A stretch of 64,000 nucleotides of DNA from SYFY01 sp031385325 (GTDB lineage: Bacteria > Pseudomonadota > Gammaproteobacteria > Pseudomonadales > Azotimanducaceae): positions 1-64,000 of the forward strand of contig JANNBJ010000123.1 in the NCBI GenBank assembly GCA_031385325.1, written 5' to 3'. Positions within the stretch are counted from its first letter, which is position 1. Every line of letters begins with the position of its first letter. Shown here piece by piece: positions 1 through 9,139 of the stretch. A program made the translations under genes and the position numbers. A model generated the notes under the pieces. It was not told the DNA's origin. It searched no databases and worked only from the letters and a program-made list of their open reading frames with translations.

Positions 1-1
1 C

Positions 2-679
2 AGTCATATTCTGGCTGCTCATACACCCATCGGTAAGAACTTTTTGCCACGCGTCGCCGCGTTACTGGATGTGGCACAGATCTCCGACATCATCAGTGTC
101 ATCGATGCACAAACGTTCAAACGCCCGTTTTATGCAGGCAATGCCATTGCGACGGTGCAGTCCTCTGATGCAATCAAGGTGATTTCAGTACGAGGCACTG
201 CCTACGATCCGGTTGCCGCCGAAGGCGGCAATGCCACGATCGAGTCGAATGTCAGTGCCCATGACATGGGAACGTCATTCTTTGTCAGTGAAGAAATCGT
301 CAAGTCCGCTCGTCCCGAACTGACGGCCGCCAGCATCATTATTTCCGGCGGACGCGGGATGGGTAGCGGCGACAACTTCAAATTGCTCGACGGCATTGCC
401 GACAAACTCGGTGCGGCCATCGGCGCATCCAGAGCGGCAGTCGATGCAGGGTTCGCGCCAAACGACATGCAAGTCGGCCAAACCGGCAAGATCGTCGCTC
501 CTGATCTGTATATTGCTGTGGGTATTTCCGGTGCAATTCAGCATCTGGCCGGCATGAAAGACAGCAAGGTCATCGTTGCCATCAACAAGGATGAAGACGC
601 GCCGATCTTCCAGGTCGCAGACTATGGCCTGGTAGCAGATCTGTTTAAGGCTCTGCCCGAGCTTGAGGCTTTGCTATAG
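2..679 (+). CDS. etfA: Electron transfer flavoprotein alpha subunit, 5'-truncated
   Basis: EtfA pairs with EtfB, binds FAD and carries electrons from acyl-CoA dehydrogenases to ETF-ubiquinone oxidoreductase. The frame is already open at the window edge (it reads SHILAAHTPIGKNFLPRVA), so the gene starts upstream and about 225 residues are visible, roughly the last two thirds of a protein of about 310 aa. The C-terminal FAD-binding domain is complete: GRGMGSGDNF, the VGQTGK motif, the AVGISGAIQHLAGM segment and the NKDEDAPIF segment, ending with an ADLFKALPEL helix. EtfB is expected just outside the window. Several acyl-CoA dehydrogenases later in the window are plausible electron donors. Identification is secure; only the 5' end is missing. 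Confidence 0.96.
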   Translation, partial: SHILAAHTPIGKNFLPRVAALLDVAQISDIISVIDAQTFKRPFYAGNAIATVQSSDAIKVISVRGTAYDPVAAEGGNATIESNVSAHDMGTSFFVSEEIVKSARPELTAASIIISGGRGMGSGDNFKLLDGIADKLGAAIGASRAAVDAGFAPNDMQVGQTGKIVAPDLYIAVGISGAIQHLAGMKDSKVIVAINKDEDAPIFQVADYGLVADLFKALPELEALL

Positions 680-734
680 TTCCGCCAAAGGGAGTAATCT
701 AACAACTCTCCGGCAACGAACGAGGAGCGGTCAC

Positions 735-1184
735 GTGGCAGTATACGAACTCAATGGCGGTCAATTGCTGCGCGTCGCGCGCAGTATTGATGGCAAGCTG
801 CAACAACAGTATTTCAGCCTCATCGGCCTTAACAAGGCTCAGCAAACAGCTGTCCGAAAGGACGCGAAAAGCGTTGACGAGAAGTGGGCTGCCCAGCAGG
901 ACAAGGCCAAGGACAAGCGTGTGCGGGGAGCAACAACCCCACGCAAGCACACGACCGGTATACGCGGTATCAATCTCGTCTATCGGCCTTCACCTGCCTT
1001 TCGGGTGCAAGTCCAAGCCAACGGCAAGTCGATGGTGCGCGAATTCTCGGTCAAGCGCATGGGCGCCGATGTTGCCTGGAACGATGCGTTGAAATTCCTT
1101 GCGGACTGTCGAGATTACCCTCGGGTTCCTGCCGAGTGGAAAGACCGGATGCCGAAAATTCCTCGGAAGACTGCTGCGAAATAG
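735..1184 (+). CDS. Small basic protein with AP2-like DNA-binding region
   Basis: A 149-aa basic protein. The GTG at 735 is chosen because GAGGAG lies 8 bases upstream; the open frame extends back to 663 but overlaps etfA and has no ribosome site. The N-terminal part (VYELNGGQLLRVARSIDGK) is followed by a Lys/Arg-rich linker and, from about residue 70, a segment TGIRGINLVYRP...FRVQVQANGKSMVREFSVKRMG...AWNDALKFLADCR. This GxRG, aromatic strands, GK turn, then amphipathic helix pattern resembles the AP2/integrase-type DNA-binding fold found in bacterial small proteins and homing nucleases. No nuclease domain is present. A regulatory or nucleoid role is inference; the family assignment is by eye only. 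Confidence 0.6.
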   Translation: MAVYELNGGQLLRVARSIDGKLQQQYFSLIGLNKAQQTAVRKDAKSVDEKWAAQQDKAKDKRVRGATTPRKHTTGIRGINLVYRPSPAFRVQVQANGKSMVREFSVKRMGADVAWNDALKFLADCRDYPRVPAEWKDRMPKIPRKTAAK

Positions 1185-1207
1185 GCACTTCGAGGCGCCG
1201 GGAAAAC

Positions 1208-1229
1208 GAACCAGCCAGCAGGCTGGTTC
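1208..1229 (-). terminator. Hairpin with short T tract after pyrB
   Basis: A perfect 9-bp inverted repeat, GAACCAGCC and GGCTGGTTC, with a 4-base loop. Read on the minus strand it is followed by GTTTTCCC and lies about 60 bases past the pyrB stop, so it fits a weak intrinsic terminator for pyrB. On the plus strand it lies 24 bases past the AP2-like gene but has no T run there. Confidence 0.55.
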
Positions 1230-1287
1230 ACCTATATCGTAAAGCTGTACAGCGAATCTGATCTCCTCAAGCGCAAACTTCAAACAC

Positions 1288-2310
1288 TCAATTCTGTGGG
1301 TTTCGTTTGGCTGTAAACCAGGTGACCGGTTGCGAGTGATCGTGGACCGAATCAACCACGTTCAGCACGAGCGCGAACAGCGCCATCCGGATAATCACCC
1401 CATTGTCGGTCTGTCTGAAAATGGCCAGGTTGGGATTCTCGATCAGATCATCATCCAGTTCCTGCGCATTACTCCGTGAATCTCTTGGCAATGGATGCAT
1501 GATTACGGTGTTCGGTTCGCAATGCTGTGTATAGATCGATTGGTTCAGCCGGAAGAGACCCTTGTATCGGTCGGCTTCCTCCTGAGTCGGAAAGCGCTCT
1601 TCCTGCGTACGAGTGACATAGAGAATGTCGACGTTATGAATCCCGGCTTCCATTTCGTGCAGGATCTCGACCTTGTGTCCGGCAGCCCTGAGTTCCGCTT
1701 CGATTTCAGGCGGTAGTTCCAGTCCGGGAGGACTGACCAGATTGAATTGAATCCCTTTGAAGAGGCAGATGAGTTTGCACAACGAGTGCACAGCTCGCCC
1801 GTAGCGGAGATCGCCGACCAGGGCAACCTTCATCCCGTCGATCGACTTGTTCTGAGCCTGAAGCTCCGATCGTATCGTGTAGAGATCTAGCAGGGCCTGG
1901 CTCGGATGTTCGTTGGGGCCATCTCCACCATTGATGACTGGAACTCGGGACGCCTGAGCAAATTCAGCCACCGATCCGGCGTCTGGGTGGCGCATGACGA
2001 TAACATCGGAATAACCGGACAGGACTCGCGCTGTATCGTGCAAGGACTCGCCCTTGGACAGCGAAGACGCTCGAATTTCGGTTGTTTCCCGTACTTCGCC
2101 GCCGAGCAAGTTAAAAGCAGCTGCGAATGAAATACGTGTTCGAGTGCTTGGCTCAAAGAACATGTTGGCGAGGATGGCACCTTGCAGGACTCGCGTGATG
2201 CGCTTTCGCATGGCATAGGGACGCAGTTCATCTGCGACGTTGAATATCCGGCTGATATCGCCACGCTGAAACTGCTTGACCGAAAGAATGTGCCCGCCGG
2301 TAAACTCCAT
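1288..2310 (-). CDS. pyrB: Aspartate carbamoyltransferase catalytic subunit
   Basis: Catalyses carbamoyl phosphate + L-aspartate to N-carbamoyl-L-aspartate, the committed step of pyrimidine synthesis, in the cytoplasm. At 340 aa it is slightly longer than E. coli PyrB. The carbamoyl-phosphate loop FEPSTRTR is at residues 52-59; further family motifs are SLSKGESLHDT, VMRHPDAGS, HPSQALLDLYT, VGDLRYGRAVHSL and, near the C terminus, MHPLPRDSRSNAQELD. The HPLPR motif with a carbamoyl-phosphate/aspartate loop argues against ornithine carbamoyltransferase. The start ATG is preceded by GGGGAAG. No pyrI, pyrC or pyrR neighbour is present, so it appears monocistronic. Confidence 0.95.
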   Translation of the reverse strand: MEFTGGHILSVKQFQRGDISRIFNVADELRPYAMRKRITRVLQGAILANMFFEPSTRTRISFAAAFNLLGGEVRETTEIRASSLSKGESLHDTARVLSGYSDVIVMRHPDAGSVAEFAQASRVPVINGGDGPNEHPSQALLDLYTIRSELQAQNKSIDGMKVALVGDLRYGRAVHSLCKLICLFKGIQFNLVSPPGLELPPEIEAELRAAGHKVEILHEMEAGIHNVDILYVTRTQEERFPTQEEADRYKGLFRLNQSIYTQHCEPNTVIMHPLPRDSRSNAQELDDDLIENPNLAIFRQTDNGVIIRMALFALVLNVVDSVHDHSQPVTWFTAKRNPQN

Positions 2311-2492
2311 CGATGCTTCCCCAAGTCGAACGGCGCGCAGTGTAGCCGGGGATGTCTCGACTGTCCCCTGATCGTTTGAGGATTACTGTCCCAAGGGTCT
2401 GCAAACGGCGACTCGAAGGGAATCAACCATTTATCGCCTGGAGACGTCTGTGGGAAGATTCACCTGACTCTACTCAAGAGACCTCTCGTCGC

Positions 2493-2969
2493 ATGAATCA
2501 TCCATTGCGGAATTCGCTGATAAGTCTGGTGGTTCTTGGTTTTTCATTGACTGACATCGCAGCGCAGTCGGCCGAAAAACTGGAAGAGAAAATGACCGAC
2601 GATGAATTTCACGCCTCCGGCCTACATCGGTTGAGTGCCGGTGAACTGAACTACCTGAATCAATGGCTGTCGCCTGAAGAGTCCAAGGTCGAGGCAGCAT
2701 CGTTCGGAGAAGAGCAGCTCCCGGCTCAGCCACCGGATCCGGAAAACGAAGACGCCGAAATTGTTACCCGCATTTCAGGGGGCTTCGCCGGTTGGGACGG
2801 ACGGACTATTTTCAGGCTCGAAAATGCTCAGATCTGGCAACAACGGCAGGCCGGAAAGTACCACTATCGGGCAGACAGCCCCGAGGTGATTCTGAAAAGG
2901 GGGAACTTTGGCTACTACCTGAAGATCGTCAATACGGGTCGACAGATTCCAGTTAAACGATTGAAGTAA
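2493..2969 (+). CDS. Small exported protein of unknown function
   Basis: A 158-aa protein. The ATG at 2493 gives a clean Sec signal peptide (MNHPLRNSLISLVVLGFSL, then DIAAQSA as likely cleavage region); the open frame further upstream overlaps the pyrB promoter region and gives no signal. The mature part has an acidic low-complexity middle (PPDPENEDAE) and a small C-terminal domain, about residues 85-158, beginning ISGGFAGWDGRTIFRLENAQIW and ending in YYLKIVNTGRQIPVKRLK. The order WDGRTIFRLENGQ(I)W is reminiscent of short periplasmic proteins of unknown function in proteobacteria. It is divergent from pyrB. No function can be assigned. Confidence 0.7.
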   Translation: MNHPLRNSLISLVVLGFSLTDIAAQSAEKLEEKMTDDEFHASGLHRLSAGELNYLNQWLSPEESKVEAASFGEEQLPAQPPDPENEDAEIVTRISGGFAGWDGRTIFRLENAQIWQQRQAGKYHYRADSPEVILKRGNFGYYLKIVNTGRQIPVKRLK

Positions 2970-3017
2970 ATAGAAAAAGTTCCCACACCAAGAAACAGGA
3001 TTCATCACTCGAAGACA

Positions 3018-3043
3018 GGTAGATCTGGTAGATCAGACCTACC
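3018..3043. repeat. Imperfect inverted repeat upstream of TonB-dependent receptor
   Basis: GGTAGATCTG and CAGACCTACC pair at 9 of 10 positions around a 6-base loop, and GGTAGATC also occurs twice in direct order inside it. There is no T run after it. It lies 49 bases past the small exported gene and 160 bases before the receptor, so it is either a transcript-end structure or an operator. The rest of 2970-3203 shows no gene. Confidence 0.4.
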
Positions 3044-3203
3044 CTGAATTGTCTCAACTCCCGCTTGTTGGTCGCTCTTCCTTACAAATTGTTAAAGAAA
3101 TATTGCAGAACGATTGAGGGAAATCGCCCGCAGTTCGTCATACAGGCAACGTCACGAACTCCATCAGGACTAACCGCGACGAACTTAAAAAAAGGGGGTT
3201 TTC

Positions 3204-5993
3204 ATGTCTCATGATTTTCACAGCAAGGGGACGCTTCTTGCTTCGCTCTCTCTGATTGCAGTGATGACCCTCCCTGTCTCCACCGTCACCGCGGCAGATA
3301 CCAAGAATGCCAAGGATGAGGTGGAAGAGGTTATTGTTACCGGTTCGCGCGTCAAGCGCTCGGACTACAGCTCGGCCAGTCCGATCACAGTGATCGACGG
3401 CCAGTCAATCCTTGAATCCGGTTTCAGCAATCTCGGGGAGGCGTTGCGCGCGCAGGCCATATCGGGGACGGCTGGGTTCAATCAACAAAGTGTTCTTTCC
3501 GGCGGCGGCGCATCATCAGTTGACTTGCGTAATCTCGGTGACGAGCGCGTGTTGGTGTTGGTGAATGGAAAACGAGTCGCCAGCTTCGCCGATTCGCTCG
3601 CCAACCAGGCGATCGACCTGCAGTTTTTGCCTCAGTCAATGATCGAGAGGGTGGACATCCTGCGTGATGGCGCGTCAGCCGTGTACGGATCTGACGCCAT
3701 CTCGGGCGTCGTCAACATCATTCTCAAAGAGCGCTTTGAAGGCGTTGATTTCGGGGCGAGTACCGGAATCTCCGGAGAGGGCGATGGCGAACAATACGAC
3801 GGCCACTTCGTCATTGGCGCGACCTCTGACCGTGGTTCCCTGATGCTGGGTACGGAATACACCCGGCAGAACAACGTGCCGCAGCGCGACCGAAAATGGG
3901 CCGATGTCACCATTTCCTCGTTGGGTGCAACTACGGCTCAGAACGGTAGCTTCTTCCATCCAGGCGGCATTTTCTTTGCCAATGGCGGCGATGTGTTCTG
4001 TACGGTACCGAAGGCAATGGGTGGCGATGAGATCACCAACGATCTTGCTCGATGCCCATCACTGCAGCCTGGCCAGCGAATCACAGACCCCAAGGATATC
4101 CGGGCAGTTCGATACGACTATGCTTCGCAGCAAGACCTTTACATCGATAACGAGACACTGACAGCAGCGGCATATGGTGTTTATGACATCACCGACAGCA
4201 TCGAAGGATTTATCGAATTGCAATACGCCAAGCGTCAAGGCATAGCACGCCTGGACGGTAACCCTGGCTCATTCGGTACTACCTCCTTTCCTGACGGCAC
4301 CTTCGTTCCAGGCACCAATCCAAACCTTGGCGCTCTTGGCGATGGATTTTTCTACTTTCGCCCGACCAGCACCATTGGCATTCGGGAAGAGCAATCCGAG
4401 TCAGATACGTTGCGGCTGGTTACCGGTCTGCGAGGTGACATCGAAAATGACAGTTTCCTCGATGGCTGGAGTTGGGAAGTGTCGTATCTCTATACCCGCC
4501 TGGATGCCGACCTACGGACCAACGCGACGTGGAATCTGGCGCGTTTCCTGAGGATCTCCGATCCGGACGCGTGCCGAATTGACCCCATCTGCTCTGCAGC
4601 TGTAAACCCTAGTGGCGCGTTGGACACCATCCGGCCCGGCAACTGGACCCAGAACGAAATCGGCTACATGCGCCAGATTACCCTGGCATCCTCAGAGTTC
4701 GAAACAACCGGCTGGTTCGCTTCGGCCACTGGCCCGATCTTCGAACTGCCAGCCGGTGAAGTTCAACTTGCCTTTGGAGTCGAAACGCGGACGGATCGAG
4801 GTCGGGCTGTACCCGATGGTGTGACAGAGGCCGGCGAGTCTGTCGCCAACCAGACCTTTACTTCCCAGGGCAGTTTTTCCTCGGATGAGTTGTTTGCGGA
4901 ACTGGACATCCCGGTGCTTGCAGACATGCCTGGCGTCCAGCGTCTTGATTTGAACGTGCAGGCCCGCTATTCCGATTACAACACCTTCGGATCGGAGACG
5001 GTGTGGCGAGCAGGAATCAACTGGCAGATCATCGACGATGTTCGCATCCGTGCGTCCATGTCTACCGCGTATCGGTCACCGCAAATCACCGACCTGTTTG
5101 GTGGCGGCACCGCAAGTTTCGACTTCTTTACGCATCCCTGTGTGGACGGCACGACCACTACCGACGCCAACACGCGCGCCAACTGTGCCCTTGATGGCAT
5201 ACCGGTGACCGCTAATCTGCTCTCGACGCAGTTTGCTGTATTGGCTGGTTCAAATGCGGACCTTCTGCCTGAAACGGCGGACACATCAACGATCGGTATC
5301 ATCTTCACTCCGCGCTTTCTGGAAGGATTATCGATTTCCCTCGATTACTGGGACATCGAGGTCAAGGATCTGATTACCCGCATCGAGTCAGACTCGATAC
5401 TGGATGCGTGTTACGCAGGCCCCGCAGGAAAGACTGCGATCGAGTGTTCACGATTCCGATCCACCTACAACCCACAAACCAACATTCTTGGACTTGCGGA
5501 CTTCACCAACCGTCTGGTCAATGACGAAAAGGTCAGCACCGATGGTTATGACCTGGGTATCAACTATATATTTGATATCTCGGAATTCATGTTCACGTTT
5601 GACTTCCAGGGTACCTACATCAAGCAGAACACGTTCTATCCCGGGGCCGGTGGGGCAGACGATCAAGGATCCATCCCAAGGATCAAAGCCAACATCAATC
5701 TGAATGTTGACTGGCAGAACTGGGACCTTGGTATCCGGACGCGTTACATCCATAGCCTCAATGATCCACGTTTCAACGGCGTGAACGCGTTTGGCTACGA
5801 TGATGTTCGCAGTCATACCGAAGTCGATCTTCGTGTCGGTTACAACCTTGATAACTATCGCGCTGTCATCGGTGTAAATGATGTGTTCGACAAGGACCCG
5901 CCGTACGTCTTCAGTTCCGGTAACAACACGGACCTGTTCCTGTACTCAGCGATGGGTCGTTACTTCTTCTTGCGCCTGTCAGCTTCTCTCTGA
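3204..5993 (+). CDS. TonB-dependent outer-membrane receptor (no STN domain)
   Basis: A 929-aa outer-membrane transporter powered by TonB/ExbBD; substrate unknown. GGGGG lies just before the ATG. A signal peptide runs to about VTAADTKN, followed by a TonB-box-like EVEEVIVTGSRV and a plug domain with VLVLVNGKRV, DILRDGASAVYGSDAISGVVNI. The rest is a 22-strand-type beta barrel with large loops, ending GRYFFLRLSASL. Two loops carry Cys pairs (CTVPK...CPSLQ; CRIDPICS), probable disulfides. The plug lacks an N-terminal STN signalling domain, unlike the convergent receptor at 6060-9044. The plug style (single residue repeats around GASAVYGSDA) is that of broad TonB-receptor groups for sugars, peptides or complex ligands; I cannot tell which. 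Confidence 0.92.
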   Translation: MSHDFHSKGTLLASLSLIAVMTLPVSTVTAADTKNAKDEVEEVIVTGSRVKRSDYSSASPITVIDGQSILESGFSNLGEALRAQAISGTAGFNQQSVLSGGGASSVDLRNLGDERVLVLVNGKRVASFADSLANQAIDLQFLPQSMIERVDILRDGASAVYGSDAISGVVNIILKERFEGVDFGASTGISGEGDGEQYDGHFVIGATSDRGSLMLGTEYTRQNNVPQRDRKWADVTISSLGATTAQNGSFFHPGGIFFANGGDVFCTVPKAMGGDEITNDLARCPSLQPGQRITDPKDIRAVRYDYASQQDLYIDNETLTAAAYGVYDITDSIEGFIELQYAKRQGIARLDGNPGSFGTTSFPDGTFVPGTNPNLGALGDGFFYFRPTSTIGIREEQSESDTLRLVTGLRGDIENDSFLDGWSWEVSYLYTRLDADLRTNATWNLARFLRISDPDACRIDPICSAAVNPSGALDTIRPGNWTQNEIGYMRQITLASSEFETTGWFASATGPIFELPAGEVQLAFGVETRTDRGRAVPDGVTEAGESVANQTFTSQGSFSSDELFAELDIPVLADMPGVQRLDLNVQARYSDYNTFGSETVWRAGINWQIIDDVRIRASMSTAYRSPQITDLFGGGTASFDFFTHPCVDGTTTTDANTRANCALDGIPVTANLLSTQFAVLAGSNADLLPETADTSTIGIIFTPRFLEGLSISLDYWDIEVKDLITRIESDSILDACYAGPAGKTAIECSRFRSTYNPQTNILGLADFTNRLVNDEKVSTDGYDLGINYIFDISEFMFTFDFQGTYIKQNTFYPGAGGADDQGSIPRIKANINLNVDWQNWDLGIRTRYIHSLNDPRFNGVNAFGYDDVRSHTEVDLRVGYNLDNYRAVIGVNDVFDKDPPYVFSSGNNTDLFLYSAMGRYFFLRLSASL

Positions 5994-6017
5994 TTCGCGA
6001 CGTTGATTGGAAGGAGA

Positions 6018-6041
6018 GGGTCGCTTCGGCGGCCCTTTTTT
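6018..6041 (+). terminator. Rho-independent terminator with UUCG tetraloop
   Basis: GGGTCGC and GCGGCCC form a 7-bp stem (one G-T pair) closed by a C(TTCG)G tetraloop and followed directly by TTTTTT. It lies 25 bases past the receptor stop and ends that transcript. It has no T run on the minus strand, so the convergent receptor gene is not terminated by it. Confidence 0.9.
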
Positions 6042-6059
6042 GTTTCCGCATGACACCAA

Positions 6060-9044
6060 CTACATGGACCTCTCAATTCTCACGTAGCCGTAACGACCCG
6101 TGATGTCATAGGTGCGGGAATCATGGTTGTCATTGAAAGCTGCTGCCGACCAAGGCGGTGGTTCGTTCAGCAGGTTATTGACACCCAGCGAAACACGAAA
6201 CCACGCTGAAGCCGGCCCGAGGTAGCTGATCTGGACGTTGTGGATCGTCCATAACTCCATGGTCCTTGGCCGTTCCTTGATCGGAATGATCTCATCCAGT
6301 GCAGAAACGAAAAACACATCGTATTGGCCCCGCCAGAAATCCTTGTACCAGCGCATCGCCAAACTCGCTTTCCATGGCGGTAGTGCGCCGTTGCCTCCGG
6401 CGGCCGCGTCGGTAAACGTGCCAGCTTGTTCAATAGGCTCGAGCCCTGGCGCCACACGGTCCGTGAAATGGCGCAGGTGCGTGGCTTGTAGTGCGAGCTC
6501 AAATGCACCAGCGTCCGGCAGAGTCCAGGACACGTTCGCACTGAGATCCAGTCCTTGTACGTCACGTTGTCGAACGTTCAGAAAAGTGGCTACTATCTGA
6601 GTGATGTTCCCTGCCCGATCCCGTGTAACCCGATCTGGAAATCCGATACTCGCAGCATTTTCGTTGACAATGTATTGCGCCTGCGTGTCTACGACATCCC
6701 GTTGTTTGAGCCGGAAGTAGTCAAGCGCTGCATCGACATGGATACCGTTGAACTGGTGCCGCAGGTCAACGCCAAAACCAACTGAGTGCGTCCGCTCGGG
6801 ATGCAAGCCTGGATTGCCGCCGTAGACAACGACAAACTGATTCAGCGACGGATCTGATTGAGAAAGACAACCCGACAGCCTTCCTACGTTGCCAGCCTCA
6901 TTGCATGGATCGTTGATCTGTTCGAAAGACGTCGACGGCCCGCCGAACAGCTGATTCAGATCTGGTGCACGAAAGCCTTCAGCCCAACTGGCTCGCAAGC
7001 CGACTCCCATCAAGGGCTCCCATCGAAGCACGACTCTCGGTGCAGTCTCACCGTCGAATTCGTCATAAACCGAATGTCGAACTGCGAAGTTTGCATCTAT
7101 CCGACCTAGAAGCGGGTGACCCCTGAGGATAGGTAGTCGAGATTCCAGATAGGCTTCCCACACCGACCGCTGCCCCCTGGTTGCCATCATGTTAGCGGTG
7201 CCGACTGCCAAACCTTGCTGGATCAACGAGTCGGGTCGCGTGAAGAGTTCTTCTTCCCGATACTCCGCACCGGCTGCAAGTTCGATATGCCCTGCGGGCA
7301 ACGAAAAAAAACTACCTTCCAGATTGAGATTCAAGCTGCGCATCCGGCTGGTACCACGACTGTGTGTCGACGATCGTATAGTCCCGAGCATCTGCTCATT
7401 GAGGCTGCCAACAGGGCCGAACAAGTTGATCGGGACACAAGGACTCAGGCAATTCGAACTTAACGCAGCACCGATGCGATTGGCGTCAGCGACGCCATTG
7501 AGGTCTTCAAAAGCCGATGTGCGTGCGTACAGCCCTGAGACATCCCAGGTGAAATTGCCGAAGTCTCCCTTCATCCCGGCCACGAGACGCCGATTGTGGC
7601 TCTCATTGCGCTGCTTGCGTGGACCCAGTTCAACGAGACGACGGCGTAAATCATTGACGACGAGATCGAAGGGGTTAAATGGCTGATCAGCGGCGATGGA
7701 AATCGGTATCGGTTCGAACCCGGTAAACAGCGGTGTTGGTGCCAACTGGTTAGTGGCTACGTAGTCGGTCGCCAGTCCTTCAACAAAAATGTGCACGTCG
7801 TCTCGCCACAACCAGCTTGCATCGACAAATGCCGCAGCGCGCCGTGATGGGACAATCAAAGAGGTCAAGTCTCGGTATTCGAACTTGTCTTCTGCTGTGA
7901 CAGCACGAAACTGACTGGGCTGGCTGCCATCGTATTGAGCATCGGCCAGGATCATCGGCCCCTCGCCGAAATCCACCCACGCAGGAACGGTCGCGCTGGA
8001 TCGCCTGTCGACCCCGCCACGAGAGCGACCATCTGACGAGCGGGAGAGCTTACGCTCACGGGAGTAGAGGGAACCCTGGTCGTACCAGGATGCCGTCGCG
8101 AAAACTTGCATACGCTCAGTTTGCCGACCGAAACCCAGGCTCGCATGTTCCGTGTCCAGCCCCCCGGCATCGGCGCGACCGACGTAGAAATCACCAAAGA
8201 CGCCGTCCTGGTCTTGTCGGGTTTGGACATTGACAACACCAGCCACCGCGTCAGAGCCATACACTGCCGAGGCGCCATCTTTGACAATTTCGATACGGTC
8301 GATCACTGCCAAGGGTAGCGAGTTAAGGTCTACTGCATGTCCCGCATACGCATCCGGGTTCATCCGGCGGCCGTTCAGCAATACCAGCGTATTGCTGGCA
8401 GGCAAGCCACGAAGCGTGACTGACGCGCTGCCATCGCCGCCATTGGTGACCAGCGTGCTGGTGGAATTGCCAGTCACGGCGGTTGTGTACCGAAGGATGT
8501 GACTGAGGCTTTGATGGCCAGACATTTCAATTTCCGGTCGCGAGATGATCTGGACCGGTATCGGTGTGCGAACACCAGCTGAAGGGAGCCGTGTGCCGGT
8601 GATGCGTCGCTCAATCACCATTACCTCTTCGATCACGGGTGGTTCCACGAGTGCTTTGATTTCCACAGGTATCGCGGATTTGACCACCTCGGCCACACGT
8701 GGCTGTGCACATCCTTGTTTGATGGCAACAAGCGTGGGTCGGATCCACTCAGAAGTCAGGCACTTGCCTGTCAACAACAGGTTTAGCGCAGTGGTAGGAT
8801 CAATCGACCCGGCAACTGCGTCGCTGTTCTGGTCGACAACTGCCTCCTGACCGAACACGATCGATATTCCGGTCTGGCGACCAAATTCTACCAATGCCTC
8901 AGCGAGCGGTCCGGTAGGAATTTCGAGCGTGGTGTACTGATCAGCGACAGAAAAGCGGGTCGAGAGCACCAACAGCACTGCAAATACGACAGATCCCTGT
9001 CTACGAACGGCTGAGTGGATCGACTGATGGATGTCCGCACCCAA
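6060..9044 (-). CDS. FecA-type TonB-dependent receptor with STN signalling domain
   Basis: A 994-aa outer-membrane receptor. After a signal peptide (VVFAVLLVLSTRFSVA) comes an STN domain at about residues 35-115 (TLEIPTGPLAEALVEFGRQTG, then ALNLLLTGKCL), the domain that contacts a FecR-type anti-sigma factor in the periplasm. A plug follows (PVQIISRPEIEMSGHQSL; TLVLLNGRRMNPDAYAG; IEIVKDGASAVYGSDAVAGV) and then a beta barrel ending YGYVRIERSM. It is the last gene of a sigma-fecR-receptor set on the minus strand, so ligand binding probably induces its own transcription. The ligand is unknown; sequence features do not mark it as a siderophore receptor rather than a carbohydrate or peptide receptor. 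Confidence 0.92.
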   Translation of the reverse strand: MGADIHQSIHSAVRRQGSVVFAVLLVLSTRFSVADQYTTLEIPTGPLAEALVEFGRQTGISIVFGQEAVVDQNSDAVAGSIDPTTALNLLLTGKCLTSEWIRPTLVAIKQGCAQPRVAEVVKSAIPVEIKALVEPPVIEEVMVIERRITGTRLPSAGVRTPIPVQIISRPEIEMSGHQSLSHILRYTTAVTGNSTSTLVTNGGDGSASVTLRGLPASNTLVLLNGRRMNPDAYAGHAVDLNSLPLAVIDRIEIVKDGASAVYGSDAVAGVVNVQTRQDQDGVFGDFYVGRADAGGLDTEHASLGFGRQTERMQVFATASWYDQGSLYSRERKLSRSSDGRSRGGVDRRSSATVPAWVDFGEGPMILADAQYDGSQPSQFRAVTAEDKFEYRDLTSLIVPSRRAAAFVDASWLWRDDVHIFVEGLATDYVATNQLAPTPLFTGFEPIPISIAADQPFNPFDLVVNDLRRRLVELGPRKQRNESHNRRLVAGMKGDFGNFTWDVSGLYARTSAFEDLNGVADANRIGAALSSNCLSPCVPINLFGPVGSLNEQMLGTIRSSTHSRGTSRMRSLNLNLEGSFFSLPAGHIELAAGAEYREEELFTRPDSLIQQGLAVGTANMMATRGQRSVWEAYLESRLPILRGHPLLGRIDANFAVRHSVYDEFDGETAPRVVLRWEPLMGVGLRASWAEGFRAPDLNQLFGGPSTSFEQINDPCNEAGNVGRLSGCLSQSDPSLNQFVVVYGGNPGLHPERTHSVGFGVDLRHQFNGIHVDAALDYFRLKQRDVVDTQAQYIVNENAASIGFPDRVTRDRAGNITQIVATFLNVRQRDVQGLDLSANVSWTLPDAGAFELALQATHLRHFTDRVAPGLEPIEQAGTFTDAAAGGNGALPPWKASLAMRWYKDFWRGQYDVFFVSALDEIIPIKERPRTMELWTIHNVQISYLGPASAWFRVSLGVNNLLNEPPPWSAAAFNDNHDSRTYDITGRYGYVRIERSM

Positions 9045-9139
9045 AGGAAGACAACAACGGCAGTCATGCTAAACCCGCAAGCAACGGAGGCAAGCGCCGA
9101 ACTGTCAAATCTATGTTGGAAAGTGGCTGGCGATGCAGG

